Notes: generated from the letters alone by a model not told the origin. DNA of 64,000 nucleotides from Xanthostigma xanthostigma (GCA_963575645.1 OY754473.1:6820001-6884000); one strand, 5' to 3'. Positions 1 to 10,524 are shown, counted from the stretch's first letter. Program-made: numbers and translations.

Positions 1-1560
1 CTTCGCGGAATAATAGTTTATAAAAAAAATCAACTTGATATAGTAGTTGCCGAAAAAATAACTGAAAATAGTAGGTCTCCATATAAAGTGGAGCATGTTG
101 ACCTTGTAACATTGATAACCAAAGAATTAACCATCATTGGAGGCTATAGTTCACCGCGAACTTCTCGTCCATTCTTGAAAAAATGTATAAATACTGTACT
201 TTCTTCCTGCGGCGGAAACGGTAATATAGTAGTCATTGGAGATTTTAATTCAGACTGCTATACAGCAAATCAATCTTGGCTGGAAATATACATGTGTGAA
301 CGTTTTAATCTAAAACGAGCTTTGCCTGTGGGGGTCGTTACAACTGATTTAAGTACGCAAATAGATATCATTTTCACCAATCAAGTAGACTATGTATCAG
401 GCGTTTATGAAAGTATTACATCAGATCATAAACCGATCTTTTTTTGTAACAAAGCCAATGACGTATCTGACAGAAAATTAGCAGATCATAATACGACATC
501 TAGAGAAACGATTCCATTACCATTGTGTATTTCTAACTCTCAAATATCAAAAGACAAGCCACAGGAAGATTCTCTGAAAAACGAGTCTCAAAGAACTTCT
601 AAAACCGAAAATTCTTTCAGCACACCGGTCAAAAAGGAAAATGTTTCCGCCGCCGTAAAAATGCCTGTTAACAATTGTTCTCCAAAAAAGGAAAAATCTC
701 TTTTAAATGGCCGTAGTTCGATAGACAACTTTAAACTTGAAAAAAATGTCGAAGATCGCCAGTGTATTTTAACATATGTACAAAACATTTTGGCTGAAAT
801 AAGTCAATGTAGAAGTATAACGGAAATTCAACATATCTGGCAACATAATAATCAGCTGATTCAGGATATTTGTAATGAAATTATTGTTCAATCCGCTGCT
901 AACGTAGACGCGGTTCCGTTTCAAAAATATACTTTTAAATTAAATGAGCGAGGTCAAGCAAGCGCACAAAAACTAAATTTCATATTCAATCGTTATTTCG
1001 GGATTAATAATGTGAAAGGTGACGGCAATTGTTTGTTCCGAGCATTTGCAGATTTAATTTTCTTTGATGAAAATAAATACTTGGATATAAAAGTTTTTAT
1101 TATTAATTACGTCCTTTGTCACGTTGATCTATTTGAACAATTATTGCTTTTACAAGTTCTCCGGGTTCCTCTTCATGATGTGAATAATAGGGACAATAAT
1201 ATGATTAATCCTACATCCGTTGATTTTTTGAAAATGATTGCTCGTGAGGGAGTATGGGGTAATGAAGGTTCAGTCTACGTGATGTGTGCAGGATTGAATC
1301 TTCATGTCGTTGTTGTTACCATTAATCCTGATACACATAAAATCGAATGCATTATGAAACACATTCCAGAAGCTCCACGAACTCAAACGCCTTTAACATT
1401 AATAAATAAAAGTAATGTACATTATATGGCGACTCATAGGAAAACTTTAACCTCTCCGATATTTGAACGGCAAAACTGGCAAGGTATCACAATAGCCAAA
1501 ACTAGTATAAGTTACTTATTTTCACTTTCGCATAGTGCTAATAACGTATCGTCTGTTTAA
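1..1560 (+). CDS. Helentron-type transposon protein, C-terminal part: EEP endonuclease + OTU cysteine protease (5' partial)
   Basis: The frame is open from base 1 to the TAA at 1558-1560 (519 codons seen) and has no convincing start, so the protein begins outside the window; an apparent start at 88 is a GTG inside the domain. Residues about 1-150 are the C-terminal half of an exonuclease-endonuclease-phosphatase fold: RGIIVY near the start, GDFN at about 80-83, the D of QIDIIF near 122, and SDHKP at about 141-145, which ends with the catalytic His. A polar Lys/Ser-rich linker follows (about 150-250). An OTU cysteine protease comes last: GDGNCLFRAF at about 340-349 (nucleophile Cys 344) and NVHYM at about 472-476 (candidate catalytic His 474). 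In animals, endonuclease plus OTU on one polyprotein is known from Helentrons (Helitron2), downstream of Rep and helicase, which would lie to the left. A viral or captured host origin is the alternative. No stop or frameshift is seen, so the copy may be young. Confidence 0.7.
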   Translation, partial: LRGIIVYKKNQLDIVVAEKITENSRSPYKVEHVDLVTLITKELTIIGGYSSPRTSRPFLKKCINTVLSSCGGNGNIVVIGDFNSDCYTANQSWLEIYMCERFNLKRALPVGVVTTDLSTQIDIIFTNQVDYVSGVYESITSDHKPIFFCNKANDVSDRKLADHNTTSRETIPLPLCISNSQISKDKPQEDSLKNESQRTSKTENSFSTPVKKENVSAAVKMPVNNCSPKKEKSLLNGRSSIDNFKLEKNVEDRQCILTYVQNILAEISQCRSITEIQHIWQHNNQLIQDICNEIIVQSAANVDAVPFQKYTFKLNERGQASAQKLNFIFNRYFGINNVKGDGNCLFRAFADLIFFDENKYLDIKVFIINYVLCHVDLFEQLLLLQVLRVPLHDVNNRDNNMINPTSVDFLKMIAREGVWGNEGSVYVMCAGLNLHVVVVTINPDTHKIECIMKHIPEAPRTQTPLTLINKSNVHYMATHRKTLTSPIFERQNWQGITIAKTSISYLFSLSHSANNVSSV

Positions 1561-3408
1561 AGCTATCTTAAAAAAATGAAGTTTTGAGAAAAGCGTTGTT
1601 GAAATAATAAAGCAAAAGCAATAATTCCGGCTAGTGAAAAATAAAGCTTATTAACGCATTTTTTTAAATCAATAACAATGTTTTATTTAATTTTTAATGA
1701 AGTTATAAAGTAAATATACAGTCCCGAAAATTAACAATAAATTAATGACTCACTAATAAAAAAAATATCAAATAAAATGTCTCACTGTTTTGCATTATTT
1801 TTAATAGAAGTGTAAATATCCCTCTGTAAACACATGAAAATCTATTCTCCACTTTAAATTTATGAATATTTAAAAATATAAAAAAAAAATATTCTCCACT
1901 TTAAACTTATGAATAATATGTAAGTAAATTAGTTTTTAGTTTTTCTTTTTCTCTATTTTAAGTTCCTGAATGTACTCTAGGATACGAAATCTATTTTTTT
2001 TATTATTGGATATCCCTGGTGATTCTTTGCAACATAATTGTAGACGTGTAATTGGTAATCTTTGTTTTTTGTTCTCGTTCTTTCTAGCATATAATATTTT
2101 TTTTAGGGTATTTTCTTTGTATGCTGTTTTATAATAAGACACATCCTCCACTTTTCTACATTTTAATAACTTTGATGTCATTCATTAAGATTTTCTGACA
2201 TCAATGTTTATTGTAAATTTTTTTCCCATTAATTCGCTCATATTGTTGTAATCCAAAAATCATCTGTGTACATTTCGAGCACTCTAAAAGGTTCACTTTT
2301 TTTTTATTTGATAATCTTTGATAAACTTCACTAGGAACAATTTTTGAACCACTTCCTAAAAATCTCGAATTCTCTTTTTCGATACAACTGAGCATCAGGA
2401 TGGCCTCATAATATGACTAACAAAATAAATATTTAAGAACAATAGAATCAATTTTGAAATGAAATTTTTTGTAAACAATATAGTAATAAAAATACAGTAA
2501 AAATAATACGTTTTTAACTTCTCAGTATATTAGAAAGTTATTGTGATTGGTCCGAGAATCAAAATCAAAAATTAAAAAAAATACATTTTTTGAAAAGATC
2601 ACTATCTTCTCTCTCTGTGTGTGTATGTATCATAATCATTTCTTTCTAAGATCAAATCGCGAGAATAAAAATTATATCTAACTATAGGATGCGAATCAAC
2701 GTGTTTTTTTCTTGTTAGTTTAATTTCAAAACTAATTTGCAAATTATATATACTTATTTAATATTCAATATTGATGATATTGGGAAGATGGTCGTGTCGA
2801 CCTCAAGGGTCGCACCTATTGTGTCCGAAAAAACGATTCACCTCACTGTTTGTTTAAAACTTTATTGACCATCAAACGCACTTTATAAAAGAATAAAATT
2901 CCACAATTTCATAAACTGACACTAAGTCAAGTTTACATAAATACGTAGGAATAAACAGTGCAATATTGTGAACTTGTTTTTGTAATATTAGGATATTTTT
3001 ATATAATTTTATATCTTTGAAGTATAATTTTCCCATATCATTTTTGAATAAAATTTCACTTGAAAACTGAGATATCATTGTCAAAATCAGTGTCACAATG
3101 TAACATAGTTGTAAATTTTAGTTAGACATAGATAGGAATATAGTTCATTTAATAGCTTAATATTTATATTCCAGTTTACGTCCGGGGAGCGTTCAAGCGC
3201 GGTTTTTGTTTATAGTCCGGATTAAATAAAATATATATTTTTATCAGGACTTAATAGTAGAATTTAGTTTATTTAATTCGAAATTCGAAAAGATTTATTT
3301 TTACTTATTGGAAAAATGAAAGTGAAGTTATTTGGCTTTTCTAATTTTATAAGGTTCTTTGATTTTCATTATACCAAAGAGAATATAGATATAATTATTA
3401 TATGTTAG
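1561..3408. other. AT-rich stretch downstream of the Helentron-type ORF
   Basis: No recognisable gene. Candidate AATAAA signals follow the ORF within about 90 bases (near 1605 and 1641). Two short open frames on the minus strand (1936-2181 and 2201-2395) are Lys/Asn-rich, with a few Cys; I recognise neither. The 3' terminus of the Helentron should lie here, but no GC-rich hairpin end is obvious. Confidence 0.4.
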
Positions 3409-3930
3409 TATAGAGGATGTCCCACGACATTACTGCCATAGCCTGGGACTGTGTTGCTGGGGTGATTTCAAGTCAAAAATGTCTAATGAACATATACCTG
3501 GAACGCTATCCAAACTGAGCTAGAATCATTTGAAATTTTAAATAAGTATAAGCCCACTAATACAGGTATTAGGTTCGGCTGTTGGTTTTGTTATTATTAA
3601 AAAGACCAGGTGGCTGTGAATCACCATTAGTATTTAGTCGTGCTGATCCTGAGACTCTTCGCAGAGCTACCACTTCAATTCTAAGAAGAGCTAGACTATG
3701 TATACAGCAACTGGGTGGACATATTGAGCAACGAATTCAATAAAGTGATTTCTTTTTAAATGGTTTTTAAATTAGTAGGGAATTCCTACTACTACTTATC
3801 TAAAATTTCAAATGCTCAGTTAGGATAGCGTTCCGGGTATATTATGCTCATTAGACATTTTTTACTTGAAATCACCCCAGCAACACAGTCCCAGGCTATG
3901 GCAGTCATTACGTGGGACAGCCTGTATATA
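3409..3930 (+). mobile_element. Tc1/mariner-type MITE with C-terminal transposase remnant, copy 1
   Basis: Terminal inverted repeats of about 140 bp (3409-3551 against 3790-3930) start with TATA and a CAGG.TGTCCCACG-like end, with TA flanks. Between them, 3640-3741 reads as the tail of a transposase, ending ILRRARLCIQQLGGHIEQ and a stop. Arg-rich, Cys, then GGHxE before the stop is typical of the C-terminus of many insect Tc1/mariner-family (DDE_3) transposases. The catalytic domain is missing, so the element is non-autonomous. Confidence 0.65.
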
Positions 3931-3938
3931 TAATATAT

Positions 3939-4499
3939 AATCTTAAAAAAAAAACTTCGGAGAAGTAAAAACTTCGTTCTGTGCTAAATTCAAAAACTTG
4001 AGGCGACTGAATCTCAGAATTATAACTTAAAAAAAAAGAATTTCGAGACAGGCAAGAAATTGAAATCAAGCTCGAAATTCTGTGCCTAAGACGTCGAAAA
4101 AAAAATGAATTTTGAGGCAGACAAGGAATTGAAATCCAACTTCGAAATTCTGTGCTTATAAAAGCTACAAGAGCAACAGCAAAAAAAAATGCAAAGACGG
4201 TGTTCGCATAACTCCTTTAGTTACCACTAAAAAAACGCCGTCTGTGCACTTTTTTTTGCTGTTGCTCTTGTAGCTTTTATAAGCACAGAATTTCGAAGTT
4301 GGATTTCAATTCGTTGTCTGCCTCAAAATTCATTTTTTTTTCGACGTCTTAGGCACAGAATTTCGAGCTTGATTTCAATTTCTTTCCTGTCTCGAAATTC
4401 TTTTTTTTTAAGTTATAATTCTGAGATTCAGTCGCCTCAAGTTTTTGAATTTAGCACAGAACGAAGTTTTTACTTCTCCGAAGTTTTTTTTTTAAGATT
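3939..4499. repeat. Near-perfect 560-bp foldback (long hairpin)
   Basis: Arms of about 260 bp (3939-4200 and 4235-4499) are reverse complements with few mismatches, separated by about 35 bases. Each arm holds three related blocks with the motif GAATTTCGA.. and runs of A or T. The outer ends read AATCTTAAAAAAAAAACTTC and its complement. No coding content. A transcript through it would form a dsRNA hairpin of about 260 bp. Confidence 0.8.
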
Positions 4500-4829
4500 T
4501 CACGTCTTTTTCCAAAGTGTGTGACATTATTTTTATTTTTTCTCCAAAAAATAAACATATGTGCATTTTTAGAATTAAGAGGCCACAGATTCCATGAAGG
4601 CCAATTTTGAAGACATGAAAAAAAAAATCAATGAACAAGGCCAACCATTAAAAATACAAAATTTTTTTCATATCATTTGTAAAATACTTATTTTGCATTA
4701 AAAAAAGAAGTTTCACTTTGAAAACTTTCCTCTTTTTAATTTTTGTTGCACTTTTTATGATGAATATGTTTTTTAATAAATTAAATTATTTAAATCTAAC
4801 TTCAATCATATATTTTGTTATTTTTTAAT

Positions 4830-5200
4830 AAAAAATTTGACGAAAGTGTATTTTTCAAAAAACAAGAAAATAAAAAAAATTAAAAATTAAAAAAGAAATA
4901 AAAATATGTATATGAGAAAAAAATTGAGAAAATAAAGTAAAAATAAAAAAAAACAATTAAAAATATAAAAAAAAATTTAAAATTAAAAAACAAATAAAAA
5001 TAAAAAATATGATTATATATAAATATCAAGTGGAAATAAAATGGAGTAGAAAAAAAAATTCCAATGATGCTGGCGGGAATCGAACCCGAGACCCTGTTGT
5101 TAGTCTTATTACTAGTCTAACGTCGTAACCGCTCGTCCATGGGCATACACGCTGTATAAGCTGTTATTGTGGTACAAAAGTATATATGGGTGATACGAAA
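4830..5200 (-). mobile_element. Element with tRNA-like head and AT-rich tail (locus 1)
   Basis: On the minus strand, 5153-5072 carries pol III-like boxes: TGGACGAGCGG resembles box A of Ser/Leu tRNAs and GGTTCGATTCCC is a perfect box B. It is followed (4830-5070) by an A/T-only tail containing CCATTTTATTTCCACTTGAT. The same tail motif follows the tRNA-like segments at 6.8 and 50.0 kb. Either a SINE or the internal cassette of the palindrome-ended elements described at those loci. Confidence 0.5.
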
Positions 5201-5511
5201 AATCGGTCCTATGAAAGTCACGTGGTCACAGAACTATAAAACTTGGAAACTGGTCTCATATACACGGCGTTATATGGGAGCTAGGCAAAATCAATGTATA
5301 AGAATACGTTAGAGATACGTCGGCATTTAGCACAGAAAAGAATCTCTGACGAGATTCTTCGATACTTATTGTACGTTAAGTTACACCAAATATTTTAAAA
5401 AATCCATCAATACTAATTCTGTAATATAATTTGTAATGTAGTAGTTAATTATATTAATAAATATATCAAATTATAACAAGGTACCTATTATTTAATTTCA
5501 TTAGTAAAAAA

Positions 5512-6005
5512 AAACTTTTTAACAAAAAAATTAAACCGCCGAAAAACTGAAAAGCAAAAAATAATAAATCTTTTTATTTAACTAAGTTCTATCTAAGTAG
5601 TTGAACGTATGTGACAGTCTAGTATATCTAAGTAATTTTGAGTCGGCGTCAACAATCCTTCGTCGGAAATCTCTGAGCGTTCACGAAGTTAATGTCAGCG
5701 ACAGAGCAACCCGAACGGGCACACTGAGGGCACACGTCTTTGCGAGTGGTCGTGTGGAGAGCGCATGTTTGGAATGTTAATGTTTATCGCTGGAGATTTC
5801 ACGTATCATTGTTAATTTGATTTGGTTATTTCTTTTAGTGATCTTTGTTCATTGATGGTTTGACGCCGACTCAAAATTACTTAGATATTCTATACTGTCA
5901 CATACGTTCAACTACTTAGATAGAACTTAGTTAAATAAAAAGATTTATTATTTTTTGCTTTTCAGTTTTTCGGCGGTTTAATTTTTTTGTTAAAAAGTTT
6001 TTATT
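5512..6005. mobile_element. MITE with ~145-bp terminal inverted repeats
   Basis: 5512-5657 is the reverse complement of 5860-6005 (outer part AACTTTTTAACAAAAAAATT, inner part ending at GAGTCGGCGTCAA). The 200-bp centre is unrelated, GC-richer and non-coding. Superfamily unknown. Confidence 0.75.
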
Positions 6006-6039
6006 TTATAATTTTTTGTGGCTATATAATTTTATAATT

Positions 6040-6400
6040 GTAATACACAAAGCATGAAAATCTGTGAGTGAACTATAAATCACCTCTATTTTCCCACCCT
6101 TAGGGTAGGAGTTTTTTTTCCAAATTTATATGAGACGAGCCTCGAGGTATACCCTATCCAATAAAAAAATAATTATCAAAATTGGACCACTCTGTAAAAA
6201 GTTATGTGTGGTCATACATTACAATCAGTGAGTGAAAAATCAATCATCCCCTGTTTTCCTAACCTTAGGGTTGGAATTTTTTTACCAAATTTATATGGGA
6301 CCAACTTCGGGGTATACCCTTTCAAACAAAAAAATAATTATCAAAATCGGACTACTCTGTAAAAAGTTATGCGTGGTCATACATAAATAAAAAAAAAAAA
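6040..6400 (+). repeat. Two diverged tandem units of ~165 bp
   Basis: Two units (about 6050-6215 and 6225-6385) share CCTTAGGGT, CCAAATTTATATG, GGTATACCCT and AATAATTATCAAAAT. Arrangements like this occur at the 3' ends of some insect retroposons. 6424-6475 holds the motif GAATTGAGAACCTCCTCC followed by CGGTTAATAAG, which I associate with insect interspersed repeats. No ORF. Confidence 0.5.
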
Positions 6401-6623
6401 ATAAATAAATAAAAAAAAAAATATACGCGTCGAATTGAGAACCTCCTCCGTTTTTGTTTTTCGTCGGTTAATAAGAAATTTTTTTTAGCAATTATGCACG
6501 GGTTTTGCTCTCAAAAATCCCGATTTTTTGAGTTTCTTGTCCTAGTTTATTGACTTTCTAGTTCATCGAAGAACGCATTTTATAGACACAATATCCCAAA
6601 ACACTATTTTTCAAGAATATCCC

Positions 6624-7430
6624 ACCGCTACACTAGCGGTATGTGCAATAGATTAAAAAAAACAATTAAAAAATTAAAATGAAAAAAATAAAATGAAAAA
6701 AAAAATAATAAAAAAAAATATATGAGAAATATATTATATATAATATATAAATATTAAGTGGAATTAAGTGGAATAAAATGGAATATAAAAAAAAAAAAAC
6801 TTCTTATGTCAGCGGGAATCGAACCCGGCACCTTGGGATTACAAGACTTACGCTTTAACCGTTCGGCCACACCGATGCCGTCCAACGCCTTCGTTATTAT
6901 GGTATAGAAGTGTAGCAGTTATTTTACGTATCATACTACATTAATTGAGTATTTATTATTTTTGTTTTTTTATTTTAACTATTAGCTGTCAAAAATAATA
7001 AAAAAAAAACTGTTTATAAAAATTAAACTACTGAACACATTTTAGTGAATTTAAATAGGGTTCTGGTCTGATAGTAAACAAAGTGAATAAAATATAACCC
7101 AAGGGGATCCGACCAAAATTGCGATCTGTAGAGTCGTGACGTACGTACATACGTACGTACGTACGTACGTACGTACGTACATACGTACAGACCAACCGAC
7201 AACTGCTGTTTGTGATTTTCAATTACAATTTTAATAGTATTTATGAACTCGAATTGATTTAAAAATGGTTCTGTTTTATAGATCAGAATCTCCTCTTTTC
7301 AAAAAGTTTCATTTTGAATGGATTTCGTGTGAAATTAACTTAGATATAACTTCTTATCTGAACGAAAGTCAGCTCTGATGCACAAAGCGATAATAAAGCA
7401 CATACCGCTAGTTTAGCGGTATGTGCAATA
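6624..7430 (-). mobile_element. Palindrome-ended Helentron-like non-autonomous element (HINE-like), copy 1
   Basis: Bounded on the right by a perfect 29-nt hairpin (7398-7426: 13-bp stem GCACATACCGCTA, loop GTT) and on the left by a damaged version (6624-6646). Inside are an A/T tail (6650-6800), a minus-strand tRNA-like segment (6886-6812; TGGCCGAACGG and GGTTCGATTCCC), and a GTAC-rich microsatellite (7139-7190). A second copy lies inverted at 49.5-50.3 kb. Terminal hairpin plus GTAC/GTAY microsatellite matches the published layout of Helentron-derived HINE/DINE elements; the tRNA-like part is not usual. It abuts the mariner remnant at 7434, removing that element's left end. Confidence 0.55.
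7139..7190. repeat. (GTAC)n microsatellite
   Basis: About 12 units of ACGT/GTAC with two CATA variants, inside the HINE-like element. The inverted copy near 49.71 kb has only about 4 units, so the array length differs between copies. Confidence 0.85.
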
Positions 7431-7433
7431 AGT

Positions 7434-7815
7434 AAGCCCACTAATGCAGGTATTAGGTTCGGCTGTTGGTTTTGTTATTATTAAAAAGACCAGGTGGCTG
7501 TGAATCGCCATTATTTATTCGTGCTGATCCTGAGACTCTTCGCAGAGCTATACCACTTCAATTCTAAGAAGAGCTAGACTATGTATACAGCAACTGGGTG
7601 GACATTTTGAGCAACTAATTCAATAAAGCGATTTCTTTTTATATGGTTTTTAAATTAGTAGGGAATTCCTACTACTACTTATCTAAAATTTCAAATGCTT
7701 CTAGCTCAGTTAGGATAGCGTTCCGGGTATATGTTCATTAGACATTTTTGACTTGAAATCACCCCAGCAACACAGCTCCAGGCTATGACAGTCATGTCGT
7801 GGGACACCTGTATAA
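7434..7815 (+). mobile_element. Tc1/mariner-type MITE, copy 2 (left end lost)
   Basis: Close copy of 3553-3930. The transposase remnant again ends ILRRARLCIQQLGGHFEQLI plus stop, but an extra TA near 7550 shifts the frame upstream. The left inverted repeat is missing because the HINE-like element ends at 7430. The right inverted repeat is intact and ends GTGGGACACCTGTATAAT. Confidence 0.65.
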
Positions 7816-7884
7816 TAGGATTATTAAACAAAAATTAATCGTATAATTTTCAACTCTAAAAAATAAAAATAAAAACAAATTGTT

Positions 7885-7962
7885 ACGCGCACCTGACGGT
7901 AATTGAACTCGGACCGGCCGCATGGCAGGCCGGGATTCTACCACTGAGCTACGGATGCTTGC
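7885..7962 (-). tRNA. tRNA-Gly(GCC)-like pseudogene or SINE head
   Basis: On the minus strand, GCATCCGTAGCTCAGTGG, then GTAGAATC, then CTGCCAT with a GCC anticodon in a seven-base loop, then GAGTTCAATT in the T-loop position. The first half fits tRNA-Gly well, but the T-stem does not pair, box B is damaged (GAGTTCAATTA) and the acceptor stem has mismatches. A functional tRNA is therefore unlikely. An A/T tail follows, as with the other tRNA-like loci in this window. Confidence 0.45.
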
Positions 7963-8045
7963 TGAGGACTACTGTTTATACAGGGTTACTAAGTACAATT
8001 TCGTGACAAACTTAGTTACATAAGAAACTAGTTTACCCCCGTTTT

Positions 8046-8454
8046 TAAGGTAGTACGAGCACCAAGGCAATTTTAAATAAAAGGCTTGATTTTTTTTTAT
8101 ATGAATTTGGACTAAGTCTAAACCAATTCTGAAAATTTTAGGGGGGTTGCCCGATTATTTAAATAAATAAATGACTTCAAAAGTAGGCATATTTAACATT
8201 GGCTTTATGGTAAAACGGTAGATGGATGAAATGTTTTCATTGATTTCTCCAAAACTAGTCGGTGGAAATTAAAAAAAAAAACTATTTAAATTAAAGTTAA
8301 AGCCTTAATAAAGTATTGAAAACAAAAAGAACCCGTTGTGCCCGACTAATTAAAAAGATATTAATTTAAATAGTTTTTTTTAAATTTCCACCGACTAGTT
8401 TTGGAGAAATCAATGAAAACATATAATCAAGCCTTGGTGCTCGTACTACCTTAA
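8046..8454. mobile_element. MITE with interrupted inverted repeats
   Basis: The outer ends TAAGGTAGTACGAGCACCAA (8046) and their complement (to 8454) pair, and inner arms 8232-8293 and 8362-8421 pair around a 68-bp centre. The left arm carries about 140 extra bases (8085-8230) absent from the right arm, probably a later insertion or a deletion from the right arm. Non-coding. Confidence 0.7.
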
Positions 8455-8888
8455 AGAAGTATTAACTTCAAAAAATTTGTCGACTCACTGTACACGCGTT
8501 GTCAATACATACATAAATACTTGTTAAAAAGGCACCGTTCGTTAGTGAGCGTGCCTGAATATTTACAACGTATTAATTCAACGCTGAGGTATTTTGTCTT
8601 GACACAAGCGCTCGTGACGGTTGCATTATTAACTAACAAAATGTGCATCACTGATTTACTGGAAATGTGGATTTCTCGTCCTAGGCACGTCTGCCTGTTA
8701 CACGAGTAAAGAATGGTTTCTGTACGTTTGTTAAATTGTCGGCAGTTTTTAGAATTTATACATAGTTTATCAACTTAATTAAGATATTTTAATCAGGATG
8801 CTACGCACTGCACAAATTGTCAACTCTTTATCTGGTTACTTAATTGCATACAGGCAGTTGTAGCGTTATTTTGTGTTGAGAGTTATCA

Positions 8889-9460
8889 TCATATATATTA
8901 ATACGTTAAGGTTAAGATGTTTGCCTCCCTTTTTAGAAAAAACCACATAAATTATATATCATTTTACAGATAATTGCTTGCTCTACTGACATCGACAACT
9001 AAAAAATATATTATTGCTTTTGTTTTTGTAAATTAATTAAAATACAGCAACGCTGAACAACGTCTGCCATCTGACGGCTTTAATTTTGAAACAACGTCAA
9101 CACTTCGATCTGTCATCTGACCTTCATATTGTAAATACTGCATACTGCCATCTAACGGCTTCAATTTTGAAACAGCGAACAACGCTGAACAACGTCACAG
9201 CAATGCTGCATTATGCCATCTGACGGCTTAGCTTAACGCTTTTGCTACTTGCGCCTCTATATATGACAATTTTAGTAAAATATTTCTTCGATCTGTCATC
9301 TGAGCTTCATATTGTAATATACAACAAAAAGAAGAACGTTATAAGCAGTGTGCAAAATTAGAAACGAATTGAATACCTGCAATCATATTTAAAAAATAAT
9401 TTTGTAAAGTGATAATTATTATACTTATTTAGTGCGAATAATTTGCACAGGTCACTTTAG
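8889..9460 (+). mobile_element. Non-autonomous Helitron, family C, copy 1
   Basis: Starts A^TCATATATATTAATACG; the 3' end has hairpin GTGCGAATAATTTGCAC (one mismatch), then 12 bases to TTAG^T, a mutated CTAG. Internal blocks contain repeated CAACGCTGAACAACG and GCCATCTGACGGC motifs. Shared with 19,069-19,654 and 24,829-25,312. No ORF; mobilised, if at all, by an autonomous Helitron elsewhere. Confidence 0.7.
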
Positions 9461-9462
9461 TT

Positions 9463-10044
9463 TAAGCATCTATATAATAGCTGCTCCCCGCGGCTCTGCA
9501 CACGATTGTGAAGAAACACGGTAGCGATAAAAATAGTGGAGCTTTCGGCTATAGTAAAGAAATACTTAAGCAAACAAAAAAGTATGATCTAACTGCCAAA
9601 AACAATTTCTGAGCCCGCGCGACAGGCAGCATTAATTGTGATATTTAAGTCGTTGGCGGGGGAAGCGGTGAGGAGAAGTTTCGAATTAAAGTCCCAACAG
9701 TGACATTGTTGGAAAGTAAATTTTTCTATTTATAGTATTGTAATTGTAACAATGTGAAATCTAATTATATTGACATCAATTTTTTTTTTCAATGCAAATG
9801 TGTTTTGACGAACTACAGTTTTTAATAGCCTAAGTTACTCCTTATAACATTAGCTATCTGCAGTGAAAATTCCGTCAAATTCGGTCCAGTCGTTTAGGAG
9901 ATTAGCCAGAACAAACAGACAGACAGACAAAAACTATAAAAATCGATATTTTTTTTTTGTTATAAGTAGCATGTATAAATAGCATTTAGTAAAAAGCTGT
10001 TATTTTGACATGACAAACAGACACTTCAATTTTATCTGTGTAGA
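9463..10044. other. Unclassified repeat-like stretch
   Basis: Contains AGCTGCTCCCCGCGGCTCTG near 9480 and, near 9890, TCCAGTCGTTTAGGAGATTA followed by (CAGA)n. Similar GGTTCAGTAGTTTAGGAG wording is in the Helitron at 20.2 kb. Likely an old retroposon or Helitron fragment. No gene seen. Confidence 0.3.
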
Positions 10045-10524
10045 CTAGCGGTCCGTCCCGGTTTCACCCGGGTGCGATAGATATAATTCTGCAAAATGTA
10101 TTTCGTTTGCGGCCCGGCGTCTGAACTCATAGCTTTTAACAAATTCTACCAGATTTGCTTCTGAACTAATAGCTTAGAGCGAATTTTAACAGATGTTGCT
10201 ACTTGGTACTAAGACAGTTTTTTGTGTTTGCTTCTGAACTAATTGCTTTGAGTAAATTCTATCAGATGTCGTTACATGTTACTAAAACAGTTTTTTGAAA
10301 ACTTCTTTAGCGGCGTTGTACACTTTTTTTGTAATGGGTAAAAAATGTTAAACTCGCGTCAGGACACGTGACCTGATCGAAAATTCGTAAGACGGATGGA
10401 GAATAGAGGTAATATCAAGTTTTCACTTCTGCCGGCACTCCCGGAGTACAACCCGTCTTTTTTTTCACAAAACATCGTAAATTTTTACAAAATATTTAAT
10501 AAAAACTATCCTATAGCGTAAGTT
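10045..10524 (-). mobile_element. Non-autonomous Helitron, family B, copy 1 (5' truncated)
   Basis: Read on the minus strand, the 3' end is CACCCGGGTGAAACCGGG, ACGGAC, CGCTAG^T: a GC-rich hairpin about 10 bases before CTAG and an A/T junction (A at 10044). It contains three diverged units of about 66 bp built on GCTTCTGAACTAATAGCTTT. About 150 extra bases sit at 10,301-10,455 compared with the copies at 12.4 and 43.5 kb. The 5' end is missing. Confidence 0.7.

Noticed and set aside
1936-2395. Two neighbouring minus-strand frames (81 and 64 codons)
   Set aside because: Lys/Asn-rich with a CxxC, no recognised domain and no clear splice or frameshift link; not enough to call a gene.
9463-10040. 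CRISPR or phage-like repeats
   Set aside because: The genome is eukaryotic with spliced genes; tandem repeats here are minisatellites or transposon ends, not CRISPR arrays.
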